Shown here one piece after another: positions 18,284-27,368 of a stretch of DNA of 64,000 nt (position 1 is its first letter; each line of letters starts with the position of its first letter). Made by a program: the position numbers and the translations under genes. The notes beneath the pieces were generated by a model, which saw only the letters and a program-made list of their open reading frames with translations, was not told the origin of the DNA and searched no databases. Source of the stretch: Pasteurellaceae bacterium LFhippo2 (GTDB taxonomy: Bacteria; Pseudomonadota; Gammaproteobacteria; Enterobacterales; Pasteurellaceae); NCBI GenBank assembly GCA_029852775.1, contig LEKJ01000116.1:124001-188000 (forward strand), written 5' to 3'.

Positions 18284-20290
18284 CTATTTTTTATCAAATT
18301 CTAGCCAATCCACCATCATTTTTTCAGTTTCTCTCAAGAAGAAATCTGGTGCTTCATAGTCTTTTGGTAATTGTTCGATATTTTTTAATTGCTTTTTGCC
18401 TTCACGTTTAAAACGAGCATTTAGGTCATTTAAACGTTTAGCTTCATCTGCTTTATTCTCTTTTTGACGTTCAGCTAAATTCAAAGAAGTCACTTTACGA
18501 GCATCACGTTCCTTACGGATCGCAATATCTTCATTCAGAGTAATAAATTCAGGCTCTTTCGCAATACGCTCTGCGTGTTTTGCTGTTAAGATATCAACTG
18601 CAGAACGGGCATTATCAATCTCTTTATAGCTTGCTGCCGGAATTTTATCCCAAGGTAATGCGTTATCTTCAAAGCTTTCGCCAGTTTTCTCTGCATTAAT
18701 AATTTCAGGGAATTTAATATCCGCATCAACACCTTTAAGCTGAGTACTTCCACCATCGATACGGTAGAATTTTTGAATCGTGTATTGAATAAAACCAAGT
18801 GGCTCTTGATCCAAGTCATACACAAAATTCAACGAGCGGCTTTGCTGTACAGTTCCTTTACCAAAAGTTTGCTGGCCAACGATAATCGCGCGGTTGTAAT
18901 CTTGTAGCGCTGCTGCAAAAATTTCAGATGCTGAAGCACTATGTCGGTTGATCATAACCATCACTTTGCCATCGTATTGAATCCCCTTCTCTGGATCTTC
19001 GTGAACTTTAATACGATTAAATGCATCTCTAACCTGTACCACTGGGCCAGAATCAATAAATAATCCTGTTAATTCAACTACTTCTGTTAAAGAACCGCCA
19101 CCATTTTCACGTAAATCAATAATTAAACCATCTGCTTTTTTGGTTTTTAATTGATCTAATAATTTGCGAACATCTTTAGTTAAACCGATGTAGAAGCCCG
19201 GAATTTTGATAGTCGCGATATTTTTACCATCAACTTTTTCAACGGTTAATTTCGCAGCACTATCTTCTAAACGAATTTTATCGCGAGTTAAGGTAACGAT
19301 TTTCGATTTACCACCTTTCGCAGGCTCAATTTCAAGGTAAACTTTAGAACCTTTTTTACCTTTGATTTTGTCTACGACATCGTCTAGGCGCCAGCCAACC
19401 ACATCTTCAATTTTATCCGCAGATTGACCAACACCAACGATCTTATCATTCACTTCGATTTTCTTGCTTCTAGCAGCCGGAGCCCCAGGAACAAGTGATT
19501 TGATCGTAGTTACATCGTCTTCCATTTGAAGTGTCGCACCGATCCCTTCTAAAGAAAGATTCATACTCTCTTGGAAAGCTTTAGCTGCTCGCGGTGAAAG
19601 ATAGCTTGTATGTGGATCGATTTCACGTGAAAATGAGTTTAGATACGTTTGTAAAATGTCATCTGCTTTCATTTGCGTTAAACGACGAATCGCCAAGTTA
19701 TAACGTTTCGTTAACGTTTTTTGAATCTCAGGCCATTTCTTATCTTTTAAACGTAAATTGATCACATCATTTTTTACGCGCTGTTCCCAAAGAACGTTAG
19801 CTTCTTCTGTAGATTTTGGAAATGCAGCCTTAGCGCGATCATTTTCGATAGAATCAGAACCAGTTAAATCAGGCTCTTTATCTAATAAAGATAGCGCATA
19901 TTTATAACGCTCATAACGACGTTTCGTCATAAGATCATACATTTCAAAAGCGCTTTCTAATTTACCTTCATACAATTCTTCATCTAGTTTGGTTGCGTAT
20001 TTAGCACGCATTTCATCAAGATCTGATTGTAAAAATGTATTATGAGCCCCATCCATCCAATCGATATAACGATCAAAGATTTTCTCAGCAAAAGCATCAT
20101 TTAACTGAAACTTATGATAATGCGATTGTGTTAAACGTGCAGTAACACGTTTGGTTGAAAGGCTATGTTGTTCCGTTGTTTTTGGAATGATTAGATCACT
20201 CTCTTTAATGGTTGGCTCTACCGCCATCGCATTAAAAGAAGTTAGCCCAATACAAAGTCCTAACAAATAACTTAATTTATTTAATTTCAT
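18284..20290 (-). CDS. prc: Carboxy-terminal (tail-specific) processing protease Prc
   Basis: 668 residues, the long proteobacterial form. Signal peptide (ends AMA), N-terminal helical domain, PDZ domain (about 235-320, with LEGIGATLQ), the S41 protease core with Ser in HSASASEIF and Lys in TFGKGTVQ, and a C-terminal helical DUF3340 region. It degrades periplasmic proteins with nonpolar C-termini and trims penicillin-binding protein 3; in E. coli it also controls murein hydrolase levels with NlpI. It follows proQ, as in E. coli, after 103 bp containing a REPIN-like pair. Confidence 0.96.
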   Translation of the reverse strand: MKLNKLSYLLGLCIGLTSFNAMAVEPTIKESDLIIPKTTEQHSLSTKRVTARLTQSHYHKFQLNDAFAEKIFDRYIDWMDGAHNTFLQSDLDEMRAKYATKLDEELYEGKLESAFEMYDLMTKRRYERYKYALSLLDKEPDLTGSDSIENDRAKAAFPKSTEEANVLWEQRVKNDVINLRLKDKKWPEIQKTLTKRYNLAIRRLTQMKADDILQTYLNSFSREIDPHTSYLSPRAAKAFQESMNLSLEGIGATLQMEDDVTTIKSLVPGAPAARSKKIEVNDKIVGVGQSADKIEDVVGWRLDDVVDKIKGKKGSKVYLEIEPAKGGKSKIVTLTRDKIRLEDSAAKLTVEKVDGKNIATIKIPGFYIGLTKDVRKLLDQLKTKKADGLIIDLRENGGGSLTEVVELTGLFIDSGPVVQVRDAFNRIKVHEDPEKGIQYDGKVMVMINRHSASASEIFAAALQDYNRAIIVGQQTFGKGTVQQSRSLNFVYDLDQEPLGFIQYTIQKFYRIDGGSTQLKGVDADIKFPEIINAEKTGESFEDNALPWDKIPAASYKEIDNARSAVDILTAKHAERIAKEPEFITLNEDIAIRKERDARKVTSLNLAERQKENKADEAKRLNDLNARFKREGKKQLKNIEQLPKDYEAPDFFLRETEKMMVDWLEFDKK

Positions 20291-20319
20291 AAAGTTCCTA
20301 GCGTATATATCTAAGATAT

Positions 20320-20385
20320 GTAGAGCGGAATCAATCCCGCCATAAAAAATAATGGTATGAAGTGGCGAAATAAATCTCGCCTAAC
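20320..20385. repeat. GTAG-headed inverted pair (REPIN-like), imperfect
   Basis: Forward arm at 20320-20341 (GTAG, then GCGG ... CCGC) and a reverse arm at about 20362-20385 (GGCGA ... TCGCC then TAAC), heads outward. It lies between proQ and prc and is more degenerate than the 3204 copy. Confidence 0.55.
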
Positions 20386-20393
20386 ATCAATAA

Positions 20394-20933
20394 TTATTTT
20401 TTGCCTTTACCAAACTTGCTTTCTAAGGCAGCTAAACTTTCTAATGACGCTTTCGGTGCATCAGCGGCTTTTTGCTTTTTCACTTCAGTACGTTTTTTAG
20501 CATTTTCTTCACGAGCTTTTTGTTTGAAAAACTCTTTACGCTGCGCTTTGCGTTCTTCTTTAATCTGCTCTGCACGGCGTTCTGAGTAAGCAGCCTTCGC
20601 TTGTGCTAATGTTTGTGCTGCGTGCTCTGCTTGTTGAGCATCAACCACACCAGCTTCTTCACCTTGTAAACCAACACGAACTGCACCATCCTTACAAGAA
20701 TGTAAGTAACGCCAGCTCATTGTATAAGCACGTAATGCTTGACGAATAATTGTTTTACTCATTTTCTCATCATTTGCTAATGCTTCTGATAAATCTTGAA
20801 ATAAGCCAACTTTTAATGGCTTCGCTTCACCTTCTGATGAAAAGCAAAGTGGGAATTTCTCAACTAAGTAAGCAATAGCTTCTTTAATAGATAATGCAGT
20901 TTTTGTACTTGGTTGTACTTGTTGTTCAGACAT
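20394..20933 (-). CDS. proQ: RNA chaperone ProQ
   Basis: 179 residues. N-terminal FinO-type RNA-binding domain (about 12-120: KEAIAYLVEKFPLCFSSEGEAKPLKVGLFQDL, FRxYTMSWRYL-like ALRAYTMSWRYLHSC) followed by a Lys/Glu/Ala-rich linker. The E. coli C-terminal Tudor-like domain is missing, as in other Pasteurellaceae-type ProQ, judging from length. The frame opens at 20945, but the ATG at 20933 has GGAAA at proper distance. It binds structured sRNAs and mRNA 3' ends. It is upstream of prc. Confidence 0.93.
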   Translation of the reverse strand: MSEQQVQPSTKTALSIKEAIAYLVEKFPLCFSSEGEAKPLKVGLFQDLSEALANDEKMSKTIIRQALRAYTMSWRYLHSCKDGAVRVGLQGEEAGVVDAQQAEHAAQTLAQAKAAYSERRAEQIKEERKAQRKEFFKQKAREENAKKRTEVKKQKAADAPKASLESLAALESKFGKGKK

Positions 20934-21164
20934 AGTGTTTTCCATTTGAATAATAAGTTAAAGGAAGAATCAAAAATAGGGACTACTATATTTTATTTAG
21001 CATATCTCGTCCATAGTTTATCTCTTCATTGTTGGGATTAGACCACGATAAAATTTCAACATTTGTAAATTTACTTAAATTAAGATTGTTCTATGAGTTA
21101 AAAATATGTTCTAATTCATTTGGCGATAGATTTCGTCAATTTTCAACATTTTTAAGGATAATTT

Positions 21165-21377
21165 ATGTCGAAATTAACTGGTACCGTCAAATGGTTCAAT
21201 CCCGTTAAAGGTTTTGGTTTTATTCAACCATCACAAGGTAGTGAAGATGTGTTCGTTCACTTCTCATCAATTATTAGCGAGAAATCATATCGCAACTTAA
21301 AAGATGGCGATTCAGTAGAATTTGAACTACTTCAATCTGACCGCGGTGCATCAGCACTCAATGTGAAAGTTATCTAA
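21165..21377 (+). CDS. Cold-shock domain protein (CspA/CspD-like)
   Basis: 70 residues, a single cold-shock domain. RNP1 is KGFGFI and RNP2 VFVHF, and the opening TGTVKWFNPVKGFGF is canonical. It binds single-stranded, often U-rich, RNA or DNA. The ATG has AAGGAT upstream. The first of four short stem-loops overlaps its stop codon, an unusual 3' region for a Csp gene. Assignment to CspA versus CspD cannot be settled from the sequence alone. Confidence 0.93.
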   Translation: MSKLTGTVKWFNPVKGFGFIQPSQGSEDVFVHFSSIISEKSYRNLKDGDSVEFELLQSDRGASALNVKVI

Positions 21378-21498
21378 TTGCTGTTTTTTTATTAGAGACC
21401 TTACAATGCTCTAATTGTTGTTTTGTTAGAGAGTACCAAACTCTAATTTGTTGTTTTTTATTAGAGAAAAAAATCTAATACGTTGTTTTTGTTAGAGA
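21373..21498 (+). repeat. Four tandem small stem-loops after the cold-shock gene
   Basis: Units at 21373-21398, 21409-21433, 21441-21467 and 21474-21498. Each has a left arm (CT)CTAAT, a loop of 9 to 12 bases containing G(T/C)TGTTTT, and a right arm (A/G)TTAGAG. A-to-G changes in the right arm keep pairing through G-U. Starts are 37, 32 and 32 bases apart. The first overlaps the csp stop codon, and the last is 5 bases before the terminator. Confidence 0.85.
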
Positions 21499-21503
21499 TA
21501 TTT

Positions 21504-21537
21504 AAAGCCATTAATAGCAATATTAATGGCTTTTTTA
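21504..21537 (+). terminator. Terminator of the cold-shock transcript
   Basis: 13-bp stem AAAGCCATTAATA / TATTAATGGCTTT closed by a GCAA tetraloop and followed by a T-run. It ends the csp transcript after the four stem-loops; the convergent trxB stop is at 21538. Confidence 0.85.
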
Positions 21538-22527
<990 letters not shown>

Positions 22528-22530
22528 TTA

Positions 22531-22539
22531 ACCGCTTGT
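22531..22539 (-). repeat. DNA uptake signal core (Apl type)
   Basis: ACAAGCGGT on the minus strand, in the short gap between cnoX and trxB. Confidence 0.8.
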
Positions 22540-22546
22540 AAATTAA

Positions 22547-23395
22547 TTAATATAATAGGGAATATAGCTGGCGACGATATTGCGCCACTAACGGATCCGT
22601 ATTTCCCATTGCTGAAAGAATCGCTAAAAATTGCGTTTTTACTTCGCCATTCCCCGCGGTCATATCCTTACGTAACCACTCTAATAATAGTGAAAGAGCT
22701 TCTTCATTACGCTTTACTTGATGTAATTGGTTCGCTAATTTCACTGCAATATCTGGCGTTGGGTTACGCCCGTAATCAGCCTGTAAATGCTGAATTTCTG
22801 GAGAATCCGCTGCTTCTTCCAGTAATTTAATTTGATCTTGCAAACCTTGCCAGCGGCTATCTCTATCTTCAATAGGAATTTGAGCCAAGATATCTTTCGC
22901 AGGTTCAATATCTTTCATCACTATGTGGGTTTCGGCATAAAGCAAACCAATATCGCTATTTTTCTTATTCGTTATATCCCAAGCTGATTTTAATAAAGGG
23001 AGTGCCATATCATATTGTTCTGCTTCCAAAAATTCGATAGCTTGCGCATATTGTAGCTCTTCTTCTTTTGGCAAAATATGGCTTAAACGGATACGCATTT
23101 CTTGCTCGCTAACTAACCCTGCAATTGCGTCAACAGGCTGTCCATCCGCAAAAAAATAAGTGGTTGGAACTTCTTGGATTCGGAATTGTTGGGCTACCCC
23201 CATTTGCTCTTCACAATTAACCAATGCCAACAAAAATTGCTTTGGAAATTCATCATAAAGACGACGCAATAGCGCTTCTGATTCGATAGAACGCGGATCT
23301 TTTGGTGAACTAAAATGAAAAACAACTGGAACTTCTGCAGTTGCCTTTACCACTTCACTTAAATTCTGCTCTGTAACATTAATAATATAATCCAT
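22547..23395 (-). CDS. cnoX: Thioredoxin-like chaperedoxin CnoX (YbbN family)
   Basis: 282 residues: N-terminal thioredoxin fold (about 1-105) and C-terminal TPR-type helices (about 115-280). Where thioredoxin has CGPC, this protein reads SSPKDPRS, with no cysteine, so it cannot act as an oxidoreductase. In E. coli YbbN binds clients after hypochlorous stress and hands them to GroEL and DnaK. The partial retention of the fold with the TPR tail supports the family. It is cotranscribed with or just upstream of trxB. Confidence 0.88.
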   Translation of the reverse strand: MDYIINVTEQNLSEVVKATAEVPVVFHFSSPKDPRSIESEALLRRLYDEFPKQFLLALVNCEEQMGVAQQFRIQEVPTTYFFADGQPVDAIAGLVSEQEMRIRLSHILPKEEELQYAQAIEFLEAEQYDMALPLLKSAWDITNKKNSDIGLLYAETHIVMKDIEPAKDILAQIPIEDRDSRWQGLQDQIKLLEEAADSPEIQHLQADYGRNPTPDIAVKLANQLHQVKRNEEALSLLLEWLRKDMTAGNGEVKTQFLAILSAMGNTDPLVAQYRRQLYSLLY

Positions 23396-23415
23396 ATTGC
23401 CCCTAAAAATAAAAA

Positions 23416-23437
23416 AGGTGAGATTTTCATCTCACCT
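23416..23437 (-). terminator. Terminator after the DUF3761 lipoprotein gene
   Basis: Stem AGGTGAGAT / TCTCACCT; on the minus strand it is followed by TTTTTTA. It lies between the small lipoprotein gene and cnoX. Confidence 0.75.
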
Positions 23438-23453
23438 ATTATAGCATTATTAT

Positions 23454-23729
23454 CTATTCTGAATGGTAGCGATTAATCACGCTCGATACACCGCCATTAC
23501 CAGAGCAAGCCGTGCTATCCGTTGCAGTTGAATAACTGCCATCTCGACATATTGCTGTTACGTTAGCCGGTAAATTATCAGGTAATTGCTGTGATACCGC
23601 TGGAGCTTTAGGTTGTACAATTGTTGAAGTATCTTGTGCTTTAACAACTTCAACTGGCTCGCGCTGTTGGCAAGCTACAATACCAATGGACGCGACAATT
23701 AGAGCCACGAATAAATGAGATTTTCGCAT
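23454..23729 (-). CDS. Small DUF3761-type lipoprotein
   Basis: 91 residues. Signal peptide with lipobox IVAC (Cys20), a Val/Pro/Gln-rich linker, then CRDGSYSTATDSTACSGNGG, a short two-cysteine motif matching the DUF3761 family (C-x-D-G-x-[YF]-S ... C-S-x-x-G-G). The two conserved cysteines probably form a disulfide in the periplasm. The function of the domain is unknown. It has its own hairpin terminator and lies after mdh. Confidence 0.75.
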   Translation of the reverse strand: MRKSHLFVALIVASIGIVACQQREPVEVVKAQDTSTIVQPKAPAVSQQLPDNLPANVTAICRDGSYSTATDSTACSGNGGVSSVINRYHSE

Positions 23730-23790
23730 AACTAAATCCTAATATTTGAAAATTTTAATTCGAAAAATAAAAAAGAAAAAAATAATAAAA

Positions 23791-23821
23791 AAGCTGGAAA
23801 CGTACATTGCATTCCCAGCTT
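23791..23821 (-). terminator. Terminator after mdh
   Basis: AAGCTGG / CCAGCTT stem with a 17-base loop; on the minus strand followed by TTTTATTATTTTTTTC. It lies 58 bp after the mdh stop. Confidence 0.7.
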
Positions 23822-23878
23822 GTTATAATGACATTATTTAGGCTTTATTCAAGTATTTTTTAAACTGGTTAGACAAGT

Positions 23879-24823
23879 TTAACCGTTTATAAATTTTTCA
23901 CCTAATTCAATGTCTGCTTTTAAAGTTGGAATCATTGCTTGTACAGCAGCTTGTTCGTAAGCACTTAATGTACCAATTGGTAGTAATTCTTCCACACCGT
24001 TACGACCTAAACGAACTGGTTGTGCAAAGAAACGTGCATACTCACCGTTACCTTCAACATAAGCGTATTCAACTACTTCATCACCGGTTAAGCCTTTAAG
24101 TACTGAACGTGCAAAACGCGCAGCCGCTTGTGCCATTGAAAGTGTTGCAGATCCGCCACCTGCTTTAGCTTCAACAACTTCTGTACCTGCATTTTGGATA
24201 CGTTTAGTTAATGATTCAACTTCTTCAGCAGTAAATTCTAATTTGTCTTCGTCAGACGCTTGAGATAACAATGGAAGAATTGTAACACCAGAGTGACCAC
24301 CGATTACAGGTACTTTAACGTTATTTACATCAGCGCCTTTTAATTCAGCAACAAAGGTCTCTGAACGTAAAACATCTAAAGAAGTTACACCAAATAATTT
24401 ACGTTTGTCGTAAACACCTGCTTTTTTCAGTACTTCAGCCGCGATAGCAACTGTCGTATTTACTGGGTTTGTAATGATACCTACACAAGCTGTTGGACAA
24501 GTTACTGCTACTTTTTCAATCAAGTTACGTACAATACCCGCATTGATATTGAATAAATCTGAACGATCCATACCTGGTTTACGAGCAACACCTGCTGAAA
24601 TTAATACCAAGTTTGCACCTTCTAATGCAGGAGTTGGATCTTCGCCTGCATAACCTACAGCTTTTACAGCTGTTGGAATATGACTCACATCTACCGCAAC
24701 ACCTGGTGTTACTGGTGCAATATCATACAATGCTAAATTTGTACCTTCTGGCAATTGTAATTTTAACAATAGTGCCAATGCTTGACCGATACCACCTGCT
24801 GCGCCTAAAACTGCAACTTTCAT
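23879..24823 (-). CDS. mdh: Malate dehydrogenase
   Basis: 314 residues. NAD-binding [16 protein letters not shown], substrate arginines in [15 protein letters not shown] and [16 protein letters not shown], and the catalytic His in [14 protein letters not shown]. In a fermentative pasteurellacean it works mainly toward malate in the reductive branch to succinate. It is divergent from argR, as in E. coli, with the shared upstream region holding ARG-box-like palindromes. Confidence 0.97.
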   Translation of the reverse strand: MKVAVLGAAGGIGQALALLLKLQLPEGTNLALYDIAPVTPGVAVDVSHIPTAVKAVGYAGEDPTPALEGANLVLISAGVARKPGMDRSDLFNINAGIVRNLIEKVAVTCPTACVGIITNPVNTTVAIAAEVLKKAGVYDKRKLFGVTSLDVLRSETFVAELKGADVNNVKVPVIGGHSGVTILPLLSQASDEDKLEFTAEEVESLTKRIQNAGTEVVEAKAGGGSATLSMAQAAARFARSVLKGLTGDEVVEYAYVEGNGEYARFFAQPVRLGRNGVEELLPIGTLSAYEQAAVQAMIPTLKADIELGEKFING

Positions 24824-24968
24824 AAAGTTCTCCTTATAGAGTGATTTAAAATTAAAAGATAAGTGAACGGATTCTAGTTAAAATGCCCCCCTCTTTCAAA
24901 CAGCAAAGTTTAATTTTGAGATCTAGCGCAAATTTTTGAAAAAAATAATCTTTTTAGATTGATTTTTA

Positions 24969-25003
24969 TGCATAAAAATGCAAAAATTTTGCATAGATTT
25001 TTA
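24969..25003 (+). promoter_or_regulatory. Two ARG-box-like operators before argR
   Basis: TGCATAAAAATGCA (24969-24982) is a perfect palindrome matching the ARG-box layout TGnAT-4-ATnCA. A weaker second box TGCATAGATTTTTA (24990-25003) is centred 21 bp further on, the normal spacing of tandem ARG boxes. They lie just upstream of the argR start, so autoregulation is likely, with possible effect on mdh. Confidence 0.65.
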
Positions 25004-25026
25004 TATTTTTGAATAAAGGAAAGTTT

Positions 25027-25476
25027 GTGGAATTAACCGACGCGTTTAAATCATTATTAAAAGAAGAAAAATTTAGCTCACAAAGTGAAATTGTGACAGC
25101 ATTACAAGAAATGGGCTTTGAACATATCAATCAATCCAAAGTTTCACGTATGCTTTCTAAATTTGGCGCGGTTCGCACTCGTAATACAAAAATGGAAATG
25201 GTATATCAATTGCCTGCCGAATTAAGTGTTCCCGCCACATCAAGTCCTTTAAAAACTTTAGTGGTCGATATTGACCATAATGATATGCTAATCGTTGTCC
25301 GTACAAGCCCTGGCGCAGCACAATTAATTGCACGCTTATTGGATTCAATGGGTAAAGGAGAAGGGATTTTAGGCACCATCGCCGGCGATGATACGATTTT
25401 TATCACCCCTACTAAGCAGACTAAAATCAGCGAGTTGATTGAAAATATCAATGAGCTATTTGAGACATCTCTATAA
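25027..25476 (+). CDS. argR: Arginine repressor ArgR
   Basis: 149 residues. N-terminal winged helix (about 1-75, [43 protein letters not shown]) and C-terminal hexamerisation and arginine-binding domain with [15 protein letters not shown] and [10 protein letters not shown]. The frame is open to a TTG at 25009, but the GTG at 25027 has AAAGGA eight bases before it and gives the length of H. influenzae ArgR. Its stop overlaps the next start by one base (TAATG). Confidence 0.95.
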   Translation: MELTDAFKSLLKEEKFSSQSEIVTALQEMGFEHINQSKVSRMLSKFGAVRTRNTKMEMVYQLPAELSVPATSSPLKTLVVDIDHNDMLIVVRTSPGAAQLIARLLDSMGKGEGILGTIAGDDTIFITPTKQTKISELIENINELFETSL

Positions 25477-26354
25477 TGAATATCCTGATTACAGGCGGCA
25501 CGGGCTTTATCGGTAAAGCCCTTTGCAACGCTCTTCTTGCTCAAAATCATCAACTTACAATTCTCACTCGCCAATCTTTAACAAACACACAAGCGGTTAG
25601 TTATTGCCAAAATCTTACAGATTTTCACAATCTTAATTCATTTGATGTTGTAATCAATCTAGCAGGCGAGCCGATTTTCGATAAAGCTTGGACAGCTCAA
25701 CAAAAACAGCGTTTAACTGATAGTCGGATTACTATCACTCAACAATTGGTTGATTTAATTAACAATAGCGATAATCCGCCCCATACTTTTATTTCAGGTT
25801 CAGCGACAGGCTATTACGGTAATTTAGCGGATTTTGCAAAAAATTGTGATGAACAGACCGGTTGTAGCTCTGATTTTGCCGCGATGCTTTGTAAAAAATG
25901 GGAAGATACGGCACTGCAAGCGCAGTCGGAAGCAACACGAGTGTGTGTGATTAGAACGGGGATTGTGTTAGATAAATCAGGCGGAGCATTAAAGCGAATG
26001 TTACCACTTTATCGTTTAGGCTTGGCAGGAAAGCTTGGTTCAGGTAAACAACATTGGGCGTGGATTTCTCTGCAAGATCAAATTAATGCGATTCTCTTTT
26101 TATTGCAAAATTCGCAAGCTCAAAGGGCTTTTAATCTTTGTGCGCCAAATCCAATTCGTAATGTTGAATTTAATCGGCAATTAGCTCAAAGCCTAAAACG
26201 CCCTGCAATTTTTGCTGTTCCTACTTTTATGCTAAAGCTTATTTTAGGGGAACGTTCGCAATTATTATTAGATAATCAACCGCTTGTGCCAAAAAGATTA
26301 TTGGAACTTGGGTTTAAATTTGAACATAATAGCTTTAATGATTTTCTTTTATAA
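25476..26354 (+). CDS. NAD-dependent epimerase-like protein, TIGR01777/YfcH family
   Basis: 292 residues. SDR-type NAD(P) loop TGGTGFIGKAL at the N-terminus, INLAGEPIFDKAW, and the family-typical C-terminal helical part (DUF1731: LKRPAIFAVPTFMLKLILGERSQLLL). The substrate of the family is unknown. It overlaps argR by one base, so it is translated from the same mRNA; this pairing appears in other Pasteurellaceae, by memory. Contains two uptake-signal cores (25589 and 26279). Confidence 0.85.
   Translation: MNILITGGTGFIGKALCNALLAQNHQLTILTRQSLTNTQAVSYCQNLTDFHNLNSFDVVINLAGEPIFDKAWTAQQKQRLTDSRITITQQLVDLINNSDNPPHTFISGSATGYYGNLADFAKNCDEQTGCSSDFAAMLCKKWEDTALQAQSEATRVCVIRTGIVLDKSGGALKRMLPLYRLGLAGKLGSGKQHWAWISLQDQINAILFLLQNSQAQRAFNLCAPNPIRNVEFNRQLAQSLKRPAIFAVPTFMLKLILGERSQLLLDNQPLVPKRLLELGFKFEHNSFNDFLL
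25589..25597 (+). repeat. DNA uptake signal core (Apl type)
   Basis: Exact ACAAGCGGT inside the YfcH-family gene. Confidence 0.8.
26279..26287 (-). repeat. DNA uptake signal core (Apl type)
   Basis: Exact ACAAGCGGT on the minus strand, near the 3' end of the YfcH-family gene. Confidence 0.8.
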
Positions 26355-26360
26355 ACGTAA

Positions 26361-26389
26361 AAAACCCGCTCTAACAAGCGGGCTTTTTT
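26361..26389. terminator. Bidirectional terminator between yfcH-like gene and htpX
   Basis: Stem CCCGCT / AGCGGG with six-base loop, an A-run before and T-run after, between convergent stops. Confidence 0.8.
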
Positions 26390-26406
26390 ATCAAAAAATT
26401 TGCAAA

Positions 26407-27261
26407 TTATAATGCACGTAATGCTGCAATACGTTTTTCTAATGGCGGATGGCTCATAAATAGCTGTTTAGCACGAGAACCGTTGATCATCATTGCATTT
26501 AACGAACCTTCTAACTGCTGTGGTTCGTGAACGCGTTGTAAACGTTCTAATGCCGCAATCATCTTCTCTTTACCTACTAATTTCGCCGAACCTTCATCAG
26601 CACGGAATTCGCGGTAACGTGAGAACCACATTGCAATAATGGTTGCTAAGAAACCGAATAGAACTTCAAGTACCATAGATACTAAGAAGTAAGTGCCTGT
26701 GCTTTGGCTCTCTTCGCCATCATCATTACGGTTAGTTGAAACTGCTGTTGCAATCATACGAGAAACAAAGATTACGAATGTATTTAATACACCTTGTAAT
26801 AAGGTCATTGTTACCATATCGCCGTTTGCAATGTGAGCAATTTCGTGTGCAACAACCGCTTCAGCTTCATCTTGAGTCATTGAATTAAGTAAGCCTGTGC
26901 TTACTGCCACTAATGAATTACTTTTGGTTGCACCTGTTGCAAATGCGTTTACATCTGCTGAATGGTAAATCGCAATATCCGGCATTGGAATGCCAGCTTG
27001 TTGTGATTGACGTTGAACTGTATCAAATAACCACTGTTCTGCATTGTTGCTTGGGGTTTTGATTACCGTTGCACCCACTGATTTTAACGCCATTGTTTTT
27101 GAAAGGAACAATGAAATTAAAGAGCCTGCGAAACCGAAAAGTAACGCCATAATTAAGATACCGCCAGTGCTGTTGCCTGCAATACCTGTTACGCTTAAGA
27201 TAATTCCCAGCACGATCATTACTGCGAAGTTCGTTGCTAAGAAAAGAGCAATTCTCATCAT
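26407..27261 (-). CDS. htpX: Membrane zinc protease HtpX
   Basis: 284 residues, M48B family. Two N-terminal transmembrane helices (about 4-60), the zinc site [12 protein letters not shown], the third ligand in the [12 protein letters not shown] region, and two more hydrophobic segments between. It degrades misfolded membrane proteins with FtsH. The protein begins with two Met codons; the second (27258) may be the true start. Confidence 0.95.
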   Translation of the reverse strand: MMRIALFLATNFAVMIVLGIILSVTGIAGNSTGGILIMALLFGFAGSLISLFLSKTMALKSVGATVIKTPSNNAEQWLFDTVQRQSQQAGIPMPDIAIYHSADVNAFATGATKSNSLVAVSTGLLNSMTQDEAEAVVAHEIAHIANGDMVTMTLLQGVLNTFVIFVSRMIATAVSTNRNDDGEESQSTGTYFLVSMVLEVLFGFLATIIAMWFSRYREFRADEGSAKLVGKEKMIAALERLQRVHEPQQLEGSLNAMMINGSRAKQLFMSHPPLEKRIAALRAL

Positions 27262-27368
27262 AATAGACGTTTCTCCAATAGAGTAAAAATTGTTATTGTG
27301 TTAATTCGGCAAAATGCCGAGCGAGTAAAATAGTGCTTTTTTCGCAAAATTCAAGATTATGACAACAA

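Noticed and set aside
21373-21498. Short CRISPR-like array
   Set aside because: Units are self-complementary with 6-11 bp between them, no spacers of typical size and no cas genes; it reads as RNA stem-loops.
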